From Chryseobacterium balustinum (GTDB lineage: Bacteria; Bacteroidota; Bacteroidia; Flavobacteriales; Weeksellaceae): a DNA stretch of 64,000 nt. A program made the translations under genes and the position numbers. The stretch is from positions 33,045 through 97,044 of the forward strand of contig NZ_FUZE01000018.1 of the NCBI RefSeq assembly GCF_900168205.1, given 5' to 3'. The first letter of the stretch is position 1; every line of letters starts with the position of its first letter. This document shows, piece after piece, positions 1 through 6,794 of the stretch. The notes below the pieces were generated by a model. The model saw only the letters and a list, made by a program, of their open reading frames with translations. It ran no database searches and was not told the origin of the DNA.

Positions 1-484
1 AATATCGATTCGGATACGTCAGTTTTTCACTTTTACGATTTCCATTAACGATAATATGAACTAAGTTGATTTGGTCATCAAATAAATTATACAGAAAACT
101 CACTGCTGCTTCCACTTTTTTGGGATTTTCTACTTTTTCAGATTCCAGATAAACATTTACCGATTCGCTGTCTTCTTCGTAGCCGATGTAATTGATTTTT
201 AAAAACTGATTATCTGTTTTGAGTTTAAAATATTCAGCGCTGTAATTTTTTAAAGCTTCATTAATTTGAACTTTATATTTTGTGTCATTAAAATGAAAAG
301 GTTTTCCGTATTTTTTAGCAAGTCCATTTTCTAAATCATCTAAGAAAAATCTTCCGGTCACCTCAAAAGTTTTTGATTTTGAATTGTAATTGACTTCTAC
401 CGAACCGACGTGATAAGGATGTTTTTTTTCTGTAAAAGAATAAAGAATAAACAAAATAGAGAAAAAGAAAAGTGTTTTTTTCAT
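1..484 (-). CDS. DUF6702-like secreted protein (3' end cut by window edge)
   Basis: The reading frame starts with ATG at 484 and stays open to position 1, so the C-terminus lies outside the window. The visible product of about 161 residues starts MKKTLFFFSILFILYSF, a signal peptide, and continues with HPYHVGSVEVNYNSKSKTFE and an alternating beta-strand pattern. This resembles the small exported DUF6702 proteins often found beside M1 peptidases in Flavobacteriia, whose function is unknown. The ATG overlaps the TGA of the upstream toxin reading frame (ATGA at 481-484), which suggests translational coupling. The family name is given from memory of its typical opening motif. Confidence 0.7.
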   Translation of the reverse strand, partial: MKKTLFFFSILFILYSFTEKKHPYHVGSVEVNYNSKSKTFEVTGRFFLDDLENGLAKKYGKPFHFNDTKYKVQINEALKNYSAEYFKLKTDNQFLKINYIGYEEDSESVNVYLESEKVENPKKVEAAVSFLYNLFDDQINLVHIIVNGNRKSEKLTYPNRY

Positions 485-782
485 TTTAGTAAATCGAGAA
501 TTTTTTGTGGATCATGTCTCATATCAAAGAATAGTAAGATAATAATTTTAGTTTCTTTTTCTTTTCTGAAAAATATTCTTACATGCTTTTTGCCTATTAA
601 GGCACTTCTTGTATTTTTTATTGATTTTGAAACTGTTGATACTTTTCATGTTCTAAATCATTTACAATCTTTTTTACATCTTCAAGAAAAATTACAATTT
701 CACGATTTATCCAAACCTTTTTGAGAAATTCTACATTTTCAATTAAAGTTTGTTCTGCTATTTTTGAGAATTCAACTTGCAT
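481..782 (-). pseudogene. RelE/ParE-like toxin with a single-base frameshift
   Basis: From ATG at 782 the frame reads MQVEFSKIAEQTLIENVEFL and runs to KYQQFQNQ, then stops near 640. Moving one base puts it in a frame that continues SIKNTRSALIGKKHVRIFFR and ends in DMRHDPQKILDLLK, stopping with TGA at 481-483. The joined 99-residue product has the RelE/ParE toxin pattern, including the conserved NTRSALIGKKHVR-like core and the DMRxDPQKI tail. One missing A in the A-rich run near 640-650 would explain the break. The start overlaps the antitoxin gene by 25 nt. It could be a true pseudogene, a sequencing error, or programmed -1 frameshifting. Confidence 0.7.
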
Positions 783-1000
783 ATTTCCTCATCAATCAGG
801 TTAAAGAAATCTTTTTTTGAAATTAAATCTTCTTCTTTTAAAGATTCACCATATTTTTCAACCTCTTCAAAAACGTGAGCTGGTAGACCTTCAATAGTTT
901 CGTACTCGTTTTGTACGATTTTCACACCTTTTAATCTTTCTAAAAGTTCTTTTATAAAAGGATAGTCTTCTTTATTTTCTATTTCTATTGTAAGGTGCAT
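758..1000 (-). CDS. putative antitoxin of a RelE/ParE-type pair
   Basis: This 80-residue acidic protein begins MHLTIEIENKEDYPFIKELL and ends NLIDEEICKLNSQK. An upstream start at 1051 would add 17 residues, but the ATG at 1000 gives the usual MxLTIEIEN opening, so I prefer it. Size, charge, and the overlap of its 3' end with the toxin start are those of type II antitoxins, which bind the toxin and repress their own operon. The regulatory role is inferred from position. A TAACTTTG element at 1016-1023 on this strand may be the -7 box. Confidence 0.65.
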   Translation of the reverse strand: MHLTIEIENKEDYPFIKELLERLKGVKIVQNEYETIEGLPAHVFEEVEKYGESLKEEDLISKKDFFNLIDEEICKLNSQK

Positions 1001-1065
1001 CACTTCAATTTTATACAAAGTTAAAATAAATTTTGTATCATCGCATTTCAAAAAAAAATCGGAAA

Positions 1066-1644
1066 ATGCAGGACTTTTTATTTTATTTAAAACTCGGTTG
1101 GGAACACATTATTTCATTAGATGCGCTTGATCATCAGCTTTTTGTTTTGGCTTTAATTGCTGTTTACACCTTCAAAGAATGGAAAAAAATTCTGATCTTG
1201 GTAACCGCATTTACCATCGGACATTCTATAACATTGGCTTTAAGTATTCTCGATGTTGTAAGACTTCCTTCAGATTGGGTTGAATTTTTGATTCCTTTGA
1301 CGATTGTTTTAACCGCTGCCGGAAATATTATAATGAAAAATAAAAAACAGGCGCAGAATAAAACCAATTATTATTTAGCACTCTTTTTCGGACTCATTCA
1401 CGGGTTAGGATTTGCCAATACCGCAAGAGTGATGATCGCTAAAAGCCAGAGCATTGCCGTTCCGCTTTTAGGTTTTAATATTGGTTTGGAAGCTGGCCAA
1501 ATTGTTATTGTTTTTGCTATTTTGATTTTGCTTTTTATTCTTTTAAATCTATTCAAAGTAAACAAAAAAGACTGGATTTTGTTTGTATCGTCAGGAGTTT
1601 TCGCTTTAGCTTTAAAAATGACCTTAGAGAGAATTCCTTTTTAA
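1066..1644 (+). CDS. HupE/UreJ family membrane protein
   Basis: The product has about 192 residues from ATG at 1066; a longer frame from TTG at 1033 only adds a basic tail without support. It starts MQDFLFYLKLGWEHIISLDA and has five to six hydrophobic segments, with the family motifs GHSITLALS and GLIHGLGFAN. HupE/UreJ proteins are inner-membrane permeases thought to take up nickel or cobalt; the flavobacterial HupE/UreJ_2 branch is uncharacterised. The 3' end overlaps the end of the convergent MFS gene by 21 nt. No hydrogenase or urease genes are in the window, so the substrate is open. Confidence 0.8.
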   Translation: MQDFLFYLKLGWEHIISLDALDHQLFVLALIAVYTFKEWKKILILVTAFTIGHSITLALSILDVVRLPSDWVEFLIPLTIVLTAAGNIIMKNKKQAQNKTNYYLALFFGLIHGLGFANTARVMIAKSQSIAVPLLGFNIGLEAGQIVIVFAILILLFILLNLFKVNKKDWILFVSSGVFALALKMTLERIPF

Positions 1645-3009
1645 TCTAAAAAAGGAAATTAAAAATATACTTATCGTAATCAATAATAAAAAAATCATTA
1701 TGCAGGTTGCCATAAAGTATCCATCATCAAAACTAAAGTAGACCCTGCCCACCAAACTTACCCCAAATCCTATAGAAATTTGTTGTATAGTCAAATAAAC
1801 TCCGGATGCAAGAGAAGTAATTGAAACAGGTAATTTTCTCATTGCATTGGTAAACATAGATGGCAAAACGATTCCGCATCCTATTCCGTAAAAGAATAAT
1901 ACAGCGCAAATAATTGGTAAGTTAACTGTTGAGGTACTAACGGCGTAAATATGTCCTACAAGTCCTAAAACCATGATTAGTAAACCGAAAACAATAAATT
2001 TCTCCTGATATTTATTTAAAAACCTAACGGATAATAAAGATGCTAAAACATAACCAATTCCTTGGCAAGCAAACAATAATCCTGTTTTTGTAGAGCTCAA
2101 ATGATGATGTTCTTCAAAAAAATTGGCATTGATAAAAAAATAAGAATCCTGAACCAGATAATAAGTTATGGCTGCTAAAAGTGCTATTTTAAAACTTGGA
2201 TATAAAAAAGGTTTCATATTGATTAAAACCTCTTTTCCCTTTTTAAATTTCCTTTTTTGATTTAAAATGAAAAGAATCAAACCGGTTAAAGATGAAAGCA
2301 GTAACAGAATATTGTTTGTCCTCCAACCTTCTTCACCACTGATGACAATTGCATACATCAAAACAATCAGGAGAATAATCAATGTTATTTGTGGAAAGAT
2401 TTGTATGGATTCTTTTGTATTAATTTCAACTTCTTTAAGATATTTATTAGCCAAAATAATGACCAAAAGTGCAATTGGAATATTAATAAAGAAAACAAGT
2501 CGCCATGCATCAAAACTCAAATGAAGATCGGGGATTATTCCGCCTAAAACCTGTCCTATAACCGAAGCAATTCCTGCAATCGCACCGTAAATACCTAAAG
2601 CTTTTACCCTTTCTTCTTCAATTGTAAAAACATTGGATATTAAAGCAACGCCCTGCGGAACCATAAAAGCAGCCGAAATACCTTGAAAAAGTCTGCTTAC
2701 ATTCAATGCTGTTGCAGAAGTAGAATTTCCACAAAAAAATGAAAACACCATAAAGCTGAACATGGAAACAATAAAGGTTTTCCTATGCCCATATTTGTTC
2801 CCTATTTTACTTCCCGTAATCAGAAAAGCACCGTAGCCGATAATATAAAAGACGATTATAAACTGTGTTTCGGCAGTACTTGCGTTGATAGAATTTTTGA
2901 TGGATGGTATTGCAATATTGACAATGAAAAGATCCAGAACACATAAAAAAATCGACATCGAAATGACAATTAAACTCAGCCATTTGTTAAACTCTTGAAA
3001 ATTTCTCAT
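1624..3009 (-). CDS. MFS drug exporter, DHA2-like
   Basis: This 461-residue protein has many hydrophobic segments and starts MRNFQEFNKWLSLIVISMSI. The first segment carries LDLFIVNIAIPSI, the EmrB/QacA-type motif, and the first cytoplasmic loop reads GSKIGNKYGHRKTF, the MFS loop 2-3 motif. DHA2 members use the proton gradient to export drugs or dyes. It lies divergent from an HxlR regulator with 86 nt between them, a layout in which the regulator usually controls the pump in response to a toxic ligand. Substrate is not predictable from sequence. Confidence 0.85.
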   Translation of the reverse strand: MRNFQEFNKWLSLIVISMSIFLCVLDLFIVNIAIPSIKNSINASTAETQFIIVFYIIGYGAFLITGSKIGNKYGHRKTFIVSMFSFMVFSFFCGNSTSATALNVSRLFQGISAAFMVPQGVALISNVFTIEEERVKALGIYGAIAGIASVIGQVLGGIIPDLHLSFDAWRLVFFINIPIALLVIILANKYLKEVEINTKESIQIFPQITLIILLIVLMYAIVISGEEGWRTNNILLLLSSLTGLILFILNQKRKFKKGKEVLINMKPFLYPSFKIALLAAITYYLVQDSYFFINANFFEEHHHLSSTKTGLLFACQGIGYVLASLLSVRFLNKYQEKFIVFGLLIMVLGLVGHIYAVSTSTVNLPIICAVLFFYGIGCGIVLPSMFTNAMRKLPVSITSLASGVYLTIQQISIGFGVSLVGRVYFSFDDGYFMATCIMIFLLLITISIFLISFFRLKRNSL

Positions 3010-3040
3010 TTTTATTGATAATATTTTAACTTTACGGCAT

Positions 3041-3071
3041 CAAAAGTAAGAACCTCAAATCCTGCTGTCAA
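3041..3071 (-). promoter_or_regulatory. Bacteroidetes-type promoter of the MFS exporter
   Basis: Reading the minus strand, TTG (3071-3069) is followed after 20 nt by TACTTTTG (3048-3041). This matches the primary sigma factor consensus of flavobacteria, TTG-N17-23-TAnnTTTG. The gene starts at 3009, which gives a leader of about 25 nt. Confidence 0.6.
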
Positions 3072-3085
3072 GTAGGTGAAAAAAA

Positions 3086-3098
3086 CATACTCAGTATG
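3086..3098 (+). promoter_or_regulatory. palindrome over the HxlR start codon
   Basis: CATACTcAGTATG is a perfect 6-1-6 inverted repeat whose right arm contains the ATG of the HxlR gene at 3096. It sits in the divergent region with the MFS promoter. It could be an operator for autoregulation, which is common for HxlR proteins, but a chance palindrome of this length is possible. Confidence 0.35.
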
Positions 3099-3467
3099 AA
3101 TTTTAATACTAATTCTGATAATGAAACCGTTAGCTGTACAGAAAATTTTCTTTTTCTGGCAAATAATTGCTACGCAGAGCACGCTTTGAAGATGATTAAT
3201 GGAAAATGGAAGATTTCTCTGATAAAAATTATTGCTAATGAATGCCCAAAAAGATTCGGAGTTCTGAAGCGGGAATTAGATAATTTAGCACAGGGAACAT
3301 TAACCACGATTTTAAAAGAATTGGAAAATGACGGTCTTATTTTGAGAATTGCTTATGCTGAAATTCCTCCGAGAGTAGAATATAAATTAACAGAAAAAGG
3401 GATTGCCTTTTTGCCTATTATAAAATCAATGGAAGACTGGTGGTTAGCTTTTCCTGAAAACAATTAA
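3096..3467 (+). CDS. HxlR family winged-helix regulator
   Basis: The 123-residue product contains the HxlR core: a cysteine before the helix (NNCYAEHALKMINGKWKISL), then the recognition segment FGVLKREL..QGTLTTILKELENDGLI and the wing PRVEYKLTEKG. HxlR proteins are dimeric DNA-binding regulators, often sensing electrophiles through the N-terminal cysteine, present here at about residue 28. It is divergent from the MFS exporter and probably controls it. The downstream M1 peptidase starts only 11 nt after the stop, so read-through is possible although the functions look unrelated. Confidence 0.85.
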   Translation: MNFNTNSDNETVSCTENFLFLANNCYAEHALKMINGKWKISLIKIIANECPKRFGVLKRELDNLAQGTLTTILKELENDGLILRIAYAEIPPRVEYKLTEKGIAFLPIIKSMEDWWLAFPENN

Positions 3468-3478
3468 AAATATTAGCT

Positions 3479-5857
3479 ATGAAATTTAAAGTTGCTGCAC
3501 TTTCAGTTCTATTTTATACCGGCGCTTTTGCTCAGAATATTCAAAATAATCCGGGTAGCAACCACGGAAACAGATTTGAACAGTTGGGAACTATTCTTCC
3601 TACACCAAACGTTTACAGAACAGCTTCAGGAGCTCCGGGACAGGCATACTGGCAAAACAGGGCAGATTACGACATCACTGCATATTTGGATGAAGATAAA
3701 AGAAATCTGAAAGGTTCTGAAACGGTTACGTATCACAACAATTCATCCGATGATTTAGATTATATTTGGCTTCAGCTAGATGAAAACCAACAATCAACGT
3801 TAAATAAAGCAGATTATCAGTTCTCTTCTACCCTCCCAAAATCTTTAAATGACCAGCAATTAAAGACGACTGATCTTCCCGCAAAAGATAATGGACACGG
3901 CGTAAATCTGGAAAAAGTAACTGATGCTTCAGGAAATCCGTTGAAATATACCGTCAACAAAACCATGATGCGTATTGATTTGCCTAAAGTGTTGAAAAAA
4001 GGCGAAAAATTCATCTTTAAAATCGATTGGAATTACAATATTCCGAACCGTATAAAAATGGGCGGTCGTGGTGGTTACGAAAATTTCGCAGAAGACGGAA
4101 ATGATTTGTACACCATTACACAATGGTTTCCTAGAATGTGCGTTTACAGTGATTTTCAGGGATGGCAGAATCATCAGTTCACAGGAAGAGGCGAATTTGC
4201 TTTAGTTTTTGGAAATTATAAAGTTTCGATGAACGTTCCGGCGGATCATATTATTGGCGGAACCGGAGAATGTAAAAATTATGAACAGGTTCTTTCATCA
4301 GAACAATTATCAAGGTACAAAAAGTCTCAAACCTCAGCTGAGCCTGTAGAAATTGTGACTTTGGATGAAGCTAAAAAAGCAGAAAAAAATCATTCAAAGC
4401 AAAGAAAAACTTGGGTTTTTGAAGCGAAAGACGTGAGAGATTTTGCCTGGACCTCTTCAAGAAAATTTGTTTGGGATGCCATGGGCGTTACCATTCCTGA
4501 AAACAACAATAAAGTAATGGCGATGAGTTTCTACCCAAAAGAAGCTTATGGTTTGTATAGAAAATATTCAACAAAAGCTATTGCTCATACAATTAAAACG
4601 TATTCAGAATTTACAATTCCGTATCCTTATCCGGTAGCTCAATCTGTGGAAGCTTCCAACGGAATGGAATATCCGATGATCTGTTTCAACTTTGGAAGAA
4701 CAGAAAAAGACGGAACCTATTCTGAAGGTACAAAAAACGGAATGATTGGTGTGATTATTCATGAAGTTGGACACAACTTTTTCCCGATGATCATCAATTC
4801 AGACGAAAGACAATGGAGCTGGATGGATGAAGGTTTAAATACCTTTACAGAATATTTAACCGAAGAAAAATGGGATAATAAATTCCCGTCAAAACGTGGT
4901 CCGGCTTGGACGATTGTTGATTACATGAAACTTCCGAAAGATCAATTGGAGCCAATTATGAGTAATTCCGAAAACATTATTCAGTTTGGTCCGAATGCTT
5001 ATTCAAAACCAGCAACAGGACTGAATATTCTTCGTGAAACGATTATGGGAAGAGAGCTTTTCGACAAAGCTTTTAAAACCTATTCTAAAAGATGGGCTTT
5101 CAAACATCCTGAGCCTGCAGATTTTTTCAGAACAATGGAAGATGCCAGCGGCGAAGACTTAGATTGGTTCTGGAGAGGATGGTTTTACGGAACAGATCCT
5201 GTAGACATTGCTATTGATAAAGTGACCATGGCAAGTCCGGATTTCAGCACTGTAAAAGAAGCTAATGAAACTAAATACAAAGTAGAAGAACCTTTACAAA
5301 ATCCTTTTGAAGATATTTCAAAAATCCGAAATAAAGAAGATAAAACGATTGCATTTGAAGTAGATAAAGATAAAGATTTACAAGATTTTTATTACCGCTA
5401 TGACCGTGGTCAGGAAAAAGTAGATATCAATAAAGAATACACTTTAAAAACAGAAGGAAATATAGCTTTAGACAAAAAAGAACAGGAAAAGCTTAAAAAC
5501 ATCAATGCTTATCAAATTGACTTTGTAAATAAAGGAGGTTTGGTAATGCCGGTTATTCTTGAATTTACATTTGAAGATGGCTCAAAATTAAGAGATAAGT
5601 CTTCGGCTCAAATCTGGAGACACAATGAAAAGAAAATTTCAAAAACGTTTTATTTTGACAAAAAATTAAAATCTATTCAGCTTGATCCGATGCGAGAAAC
5701 AGCAGATATTGACACTTCAAATAACTTTTGGAGCAATGACGGAACAAGTTCTGAAACTTCAAAATTCCAGGTTTTCAAAGAAAAGCAAAACGGAACAGTA
5801 AGAGGTGGCGCCAATGGAAAAGTAAACCCAATGCAGGCTGCAGGAAAGAAAAACTAA
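3479..5857 (+). CDS. secreted M1 family zinc metallopeptidase
   Basis: This 792-residue protein has a signal peptide (MKFKVAALSVLFYTGAFAQ) and, near residue 428, the gluzincin site HEVGHN followed 18 residues later by the third zinc ligand in WMDEGLNTF. An N-terminal beta domain and the substrate-side motif SNGMEYPMI (comparable to the GxMEN region) precede it. M1 enzymes are aminopeptidases; members like this in Bacteroidetes are periplasmic or outer-membrane associated and probably serve peptide use. The C-terminal 200 residues are rich in Lys and Asp and lack a recognised sorting domain. A strong terminator follows. Confidence 0.88.
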   Translation: MKFKVAALSVLFYTGAFAQNIQNNPGSNHGNRFEQLGTILPTPNVYRTASGAPGQAYWQNRADYDITAYLDEDKRNLKGSETVTYHNNSSDDLDYIWLQLDENQQSTLNKADYQFSSTLPKSLNDQQLKTTDLPAKDNGHGVNLEKVTDASGNPLKYTVNKTMMRIDLPKVLKKGEKFIFKIDWNYNIPNRIKMGGRGGYENFAEDGNDLYTITQWFPRMCVYSDFQGWQNHQFTGRGEFALVFGNYKVSMNVPADHIIGGTGECKNYEQVLSSEQLSRYKKSQTSAEPVEIVTLDEAKKAEKNHSKQRKTWVFEAKDVRDFAWTSSRKFVWDAMGVTIPENNNKVMAMSFYPKEAYGLYRKYSTKAIAHTIKTYSEFTIPYPYPVAQSVEASNGMEYPMICFNFGRTEKDGTYSEGTKNGMIGVIIHEVGHNFFPMIINSDERQWSWMDEGLNTFTEYLTEEKWDNKFPSKRGPAWTIVDYMKLPKDQLEPIMSNSENIIQFGPNAYSKPATGLNILRETIMGRELFDKAFKTYSKRWAFKHPEPADFFRTMEDASGEDLDWFWRGWFYGTDPVDIAIDKVTMASPDFSTVKEANETKYKVEEPLQNPFEDISKIRNKEDKTIAFEVDKDKDLQDFYYRYDRGQEKVDINKEYTLKTEGNIALDKKEQEKLKNINAYQIDFVNKGGLVMPVILEFTFEDGSKLRDKSSAQIWRHNEKKISKTFYFDKKLKSIQLDPMRETADIDTSNNFWSNDGTSSETSKFQVFKEKQNGTVRGGANGKVNPMQAAGKKN

Positions 5858-5866
5858 AATTTAGTA

Positions 5867-5899
5867 AAAAAGTTCACTTATAACAAGTGAACTTTTTTT
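5867..5899 (+). terminator. rho-independent terminator after the M1 peptidase
   Basis: AAAGTTCACTT and AAGTGAACTTT form a perfect stem around a short ATAAC loop, followed by a T-run. It ends the peptidase transcript and isolates groES. Confidence 0.85.
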
Positions 5900-5954
5900 C
5901 TGCCAAAATTTCACATCTTCAAAAAAAATCTGCCAAAAATCTACTTCCAGCCTA

Positions 5955-5970
5955 TTGGCACGCATTTAGA
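5955..5970 (+). promoter_or_regulatory. sigma-54-like element upstream of groES
   Basis: TTGGCACG at 5955-5962 matches the -24 half of a sigma-54 promoter (TTGGCACG-N4-TTGC). The -12 half here is TAGA rather than TTGC, so the match is incomplete. It lies about 40 nt before the groES ATG. The alternative is that TTG serves as a -33 box of an ordinary promoter whose -7 box is weak. Confidence 0.3.
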
Positions 5971-6009
5971 GAATTACAACACAGAAATAATTAAAAAATA
6001 AAATATATT

Positions 6010-6288
6010 ATGTCAGTAAACTTTAAACCCTTAGCAGACAGAGTTTTGATAGAGCCAATCGCTGCAGAAACTAAAACAGCTTCAGGTATTATTATTCCAG
6101 ACACCGCAAAAGAAAAACCTCAAGAAGGTACTGTAGTAGCGGTAGGTCCTGGTAAAAAAGATGAGCCTACAACTGTACAGGTAGGTGACAAAGTTCTTTA
6201 TGGAAAATATTCAGGTTCTGAATTAAAATTAGACGGAAAAGATTTCTTAATCGTTAAGGAAGCTGATCTACTAGGAATAATTGGCTAA
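6010..6288 (+). CDS. groES: co-chaperonin GroES
   Basis: The 92-residue product has the full GroES pattern: FKPLADRVLIEP at the start, the mobile loop ETKTASGIIIPDTAKEKPQ, then GTVVAVGPGK and GDKVLYGKYSG. It forms the seven-membered lid on GroEL and is essential for cytosolic protein folding. The length is normal. GroEL follows, but 506 nt away, because a four-helix-bundle gene lies between the two. Confidence 0.97.
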   Translation: MSVNFKPLADRVLIEPIAAETKTASGIIIPDTAKEKPQEGTVVAVGPGKKDEPTTVQVGDKVLYGKYSGSELKLDGKDFLIVKEADLLGIIG

Positions 6289-6330
6289 TGGCTTTTTGCT
6301 TCTAGCTTTTTGCAATTAAGTTCAAGCTAA
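6289..6330 (+). repeat. GCTTTTTGC-type intergenic repeat, left of the inserted gene
   Basis: Just after the groES stop the sequence reads TGGCTTTTTGCTTCTAGC and TTTTTGCAATTAAG. Its reverse complement is close to the AGCTAAAAGC-rich stretch at 6690-6793 on the other side of the four-helix-bundle gene, so the gene is bracketed by related repeats in inverted orientation. Confidence 0.5.
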
Positions 6331-6334
6331 TACT

Positions 6335-6691
6335 ATGAGAGATTTTAAGAAATTTGAAGTTTGGCAATTGAGCCATCAATTAACTTTAAAAATTTATAAT
6401 TCAACCAAGAGTTTTCCTAAAGAAGAGATTTTTGGATTGACCTCTCAAATCAGAAGATCATTTGCCTCAATCGGATATAATATTTCGGAAGGAAGCGGAA
6501 GAAATTCAGATAAAGAATTTGCTAATTTCATCAATATTGCACTAGGCTCGTCAAATGAAGCTGAAAACCAATTAATACTTTCTAAAGATTTAAATTACAT
6601 CAACGAAATTGATTATCAAAATCTTTCAGAAGAACTTATAATATTAAAAAAGAAGCTTGTAACACTTTGGAACAGGCTCAATGGAAAATAG
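6335..6691 (+). CDS. four-helix-bundle protein (S23/IVS-encoded family) between groES and groEL
   Basis: The 118-residue product starts MRDFKKFEVWQLSHQLTLKI and contains FGLTSQIRRSFASIGYNISEGSGRNS, the core of the 23S rRNA intervening-sequence (S23) four-helix-bundle family. Members occur as scattered single genes in Bacteroidetes and within rRNA intervening sequences elsewhere; their role is unknown, and the fold resembles Avd of diversity-generating retroelements. No rRNA or reverse transcriptase is nearby. Its position inside the groES-groEL operon, flanked by repeats, suggests it arrived by insertion. It has no promoter of its own that I can see and may be transcribed with groES. Confidence 0.85.
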   Translation: MRDFKKFEVWQLSHQLTLKIYNSTKSFPKEEIFGLTSQIRRSFASIGYNISEGSGRNSDKEFANFINIALGSSNEAENQLILSKDLNYINEIDYQNLSEELIILKKKLVTLWNRLNGK

Positions 6692-6793
6692 CTTTTAGCA
6701 AATCGCTGATAGCTCAAAAAAAATCAAATTATAAATTAAAACCGCGAATTGCTAAAGCCAAAAGCTAAAAGCAAATCGCCAAAAGCTAAACAA
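6690..6793 (+). repeat. AGCTAAAAGC-type intergenic repeat, right of the inserted gene
   Basis: The stretch contains TAGCTTTTAGCAAATCGC, then GCTAAAGCCAAAAGCTAAAA and a further GCCAAAAGCTAAAC before groEL. The GCTAAAAGC core recurs many times, in both orientations, and also after xylB at 42733-42775. Such repeats form hairpins in RNA and are a recurring intergenic family of this genome. Confidence 0.5.
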
Positions 6794-6794
6794 C

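Noticed and set aside
410..724. Plus-strand 104-codon frame over the toxin region
   Set aside because: It lies opposite the better supported toxin and DUF6702 genes and its translation is low in complexity and Phe-rich, as for an antisense shadow.
6335..6691. rRNA intervening sequence
   Set aside because: The encoded protein is of the S23/IVS family, but no 23S rRNA surrounds it.
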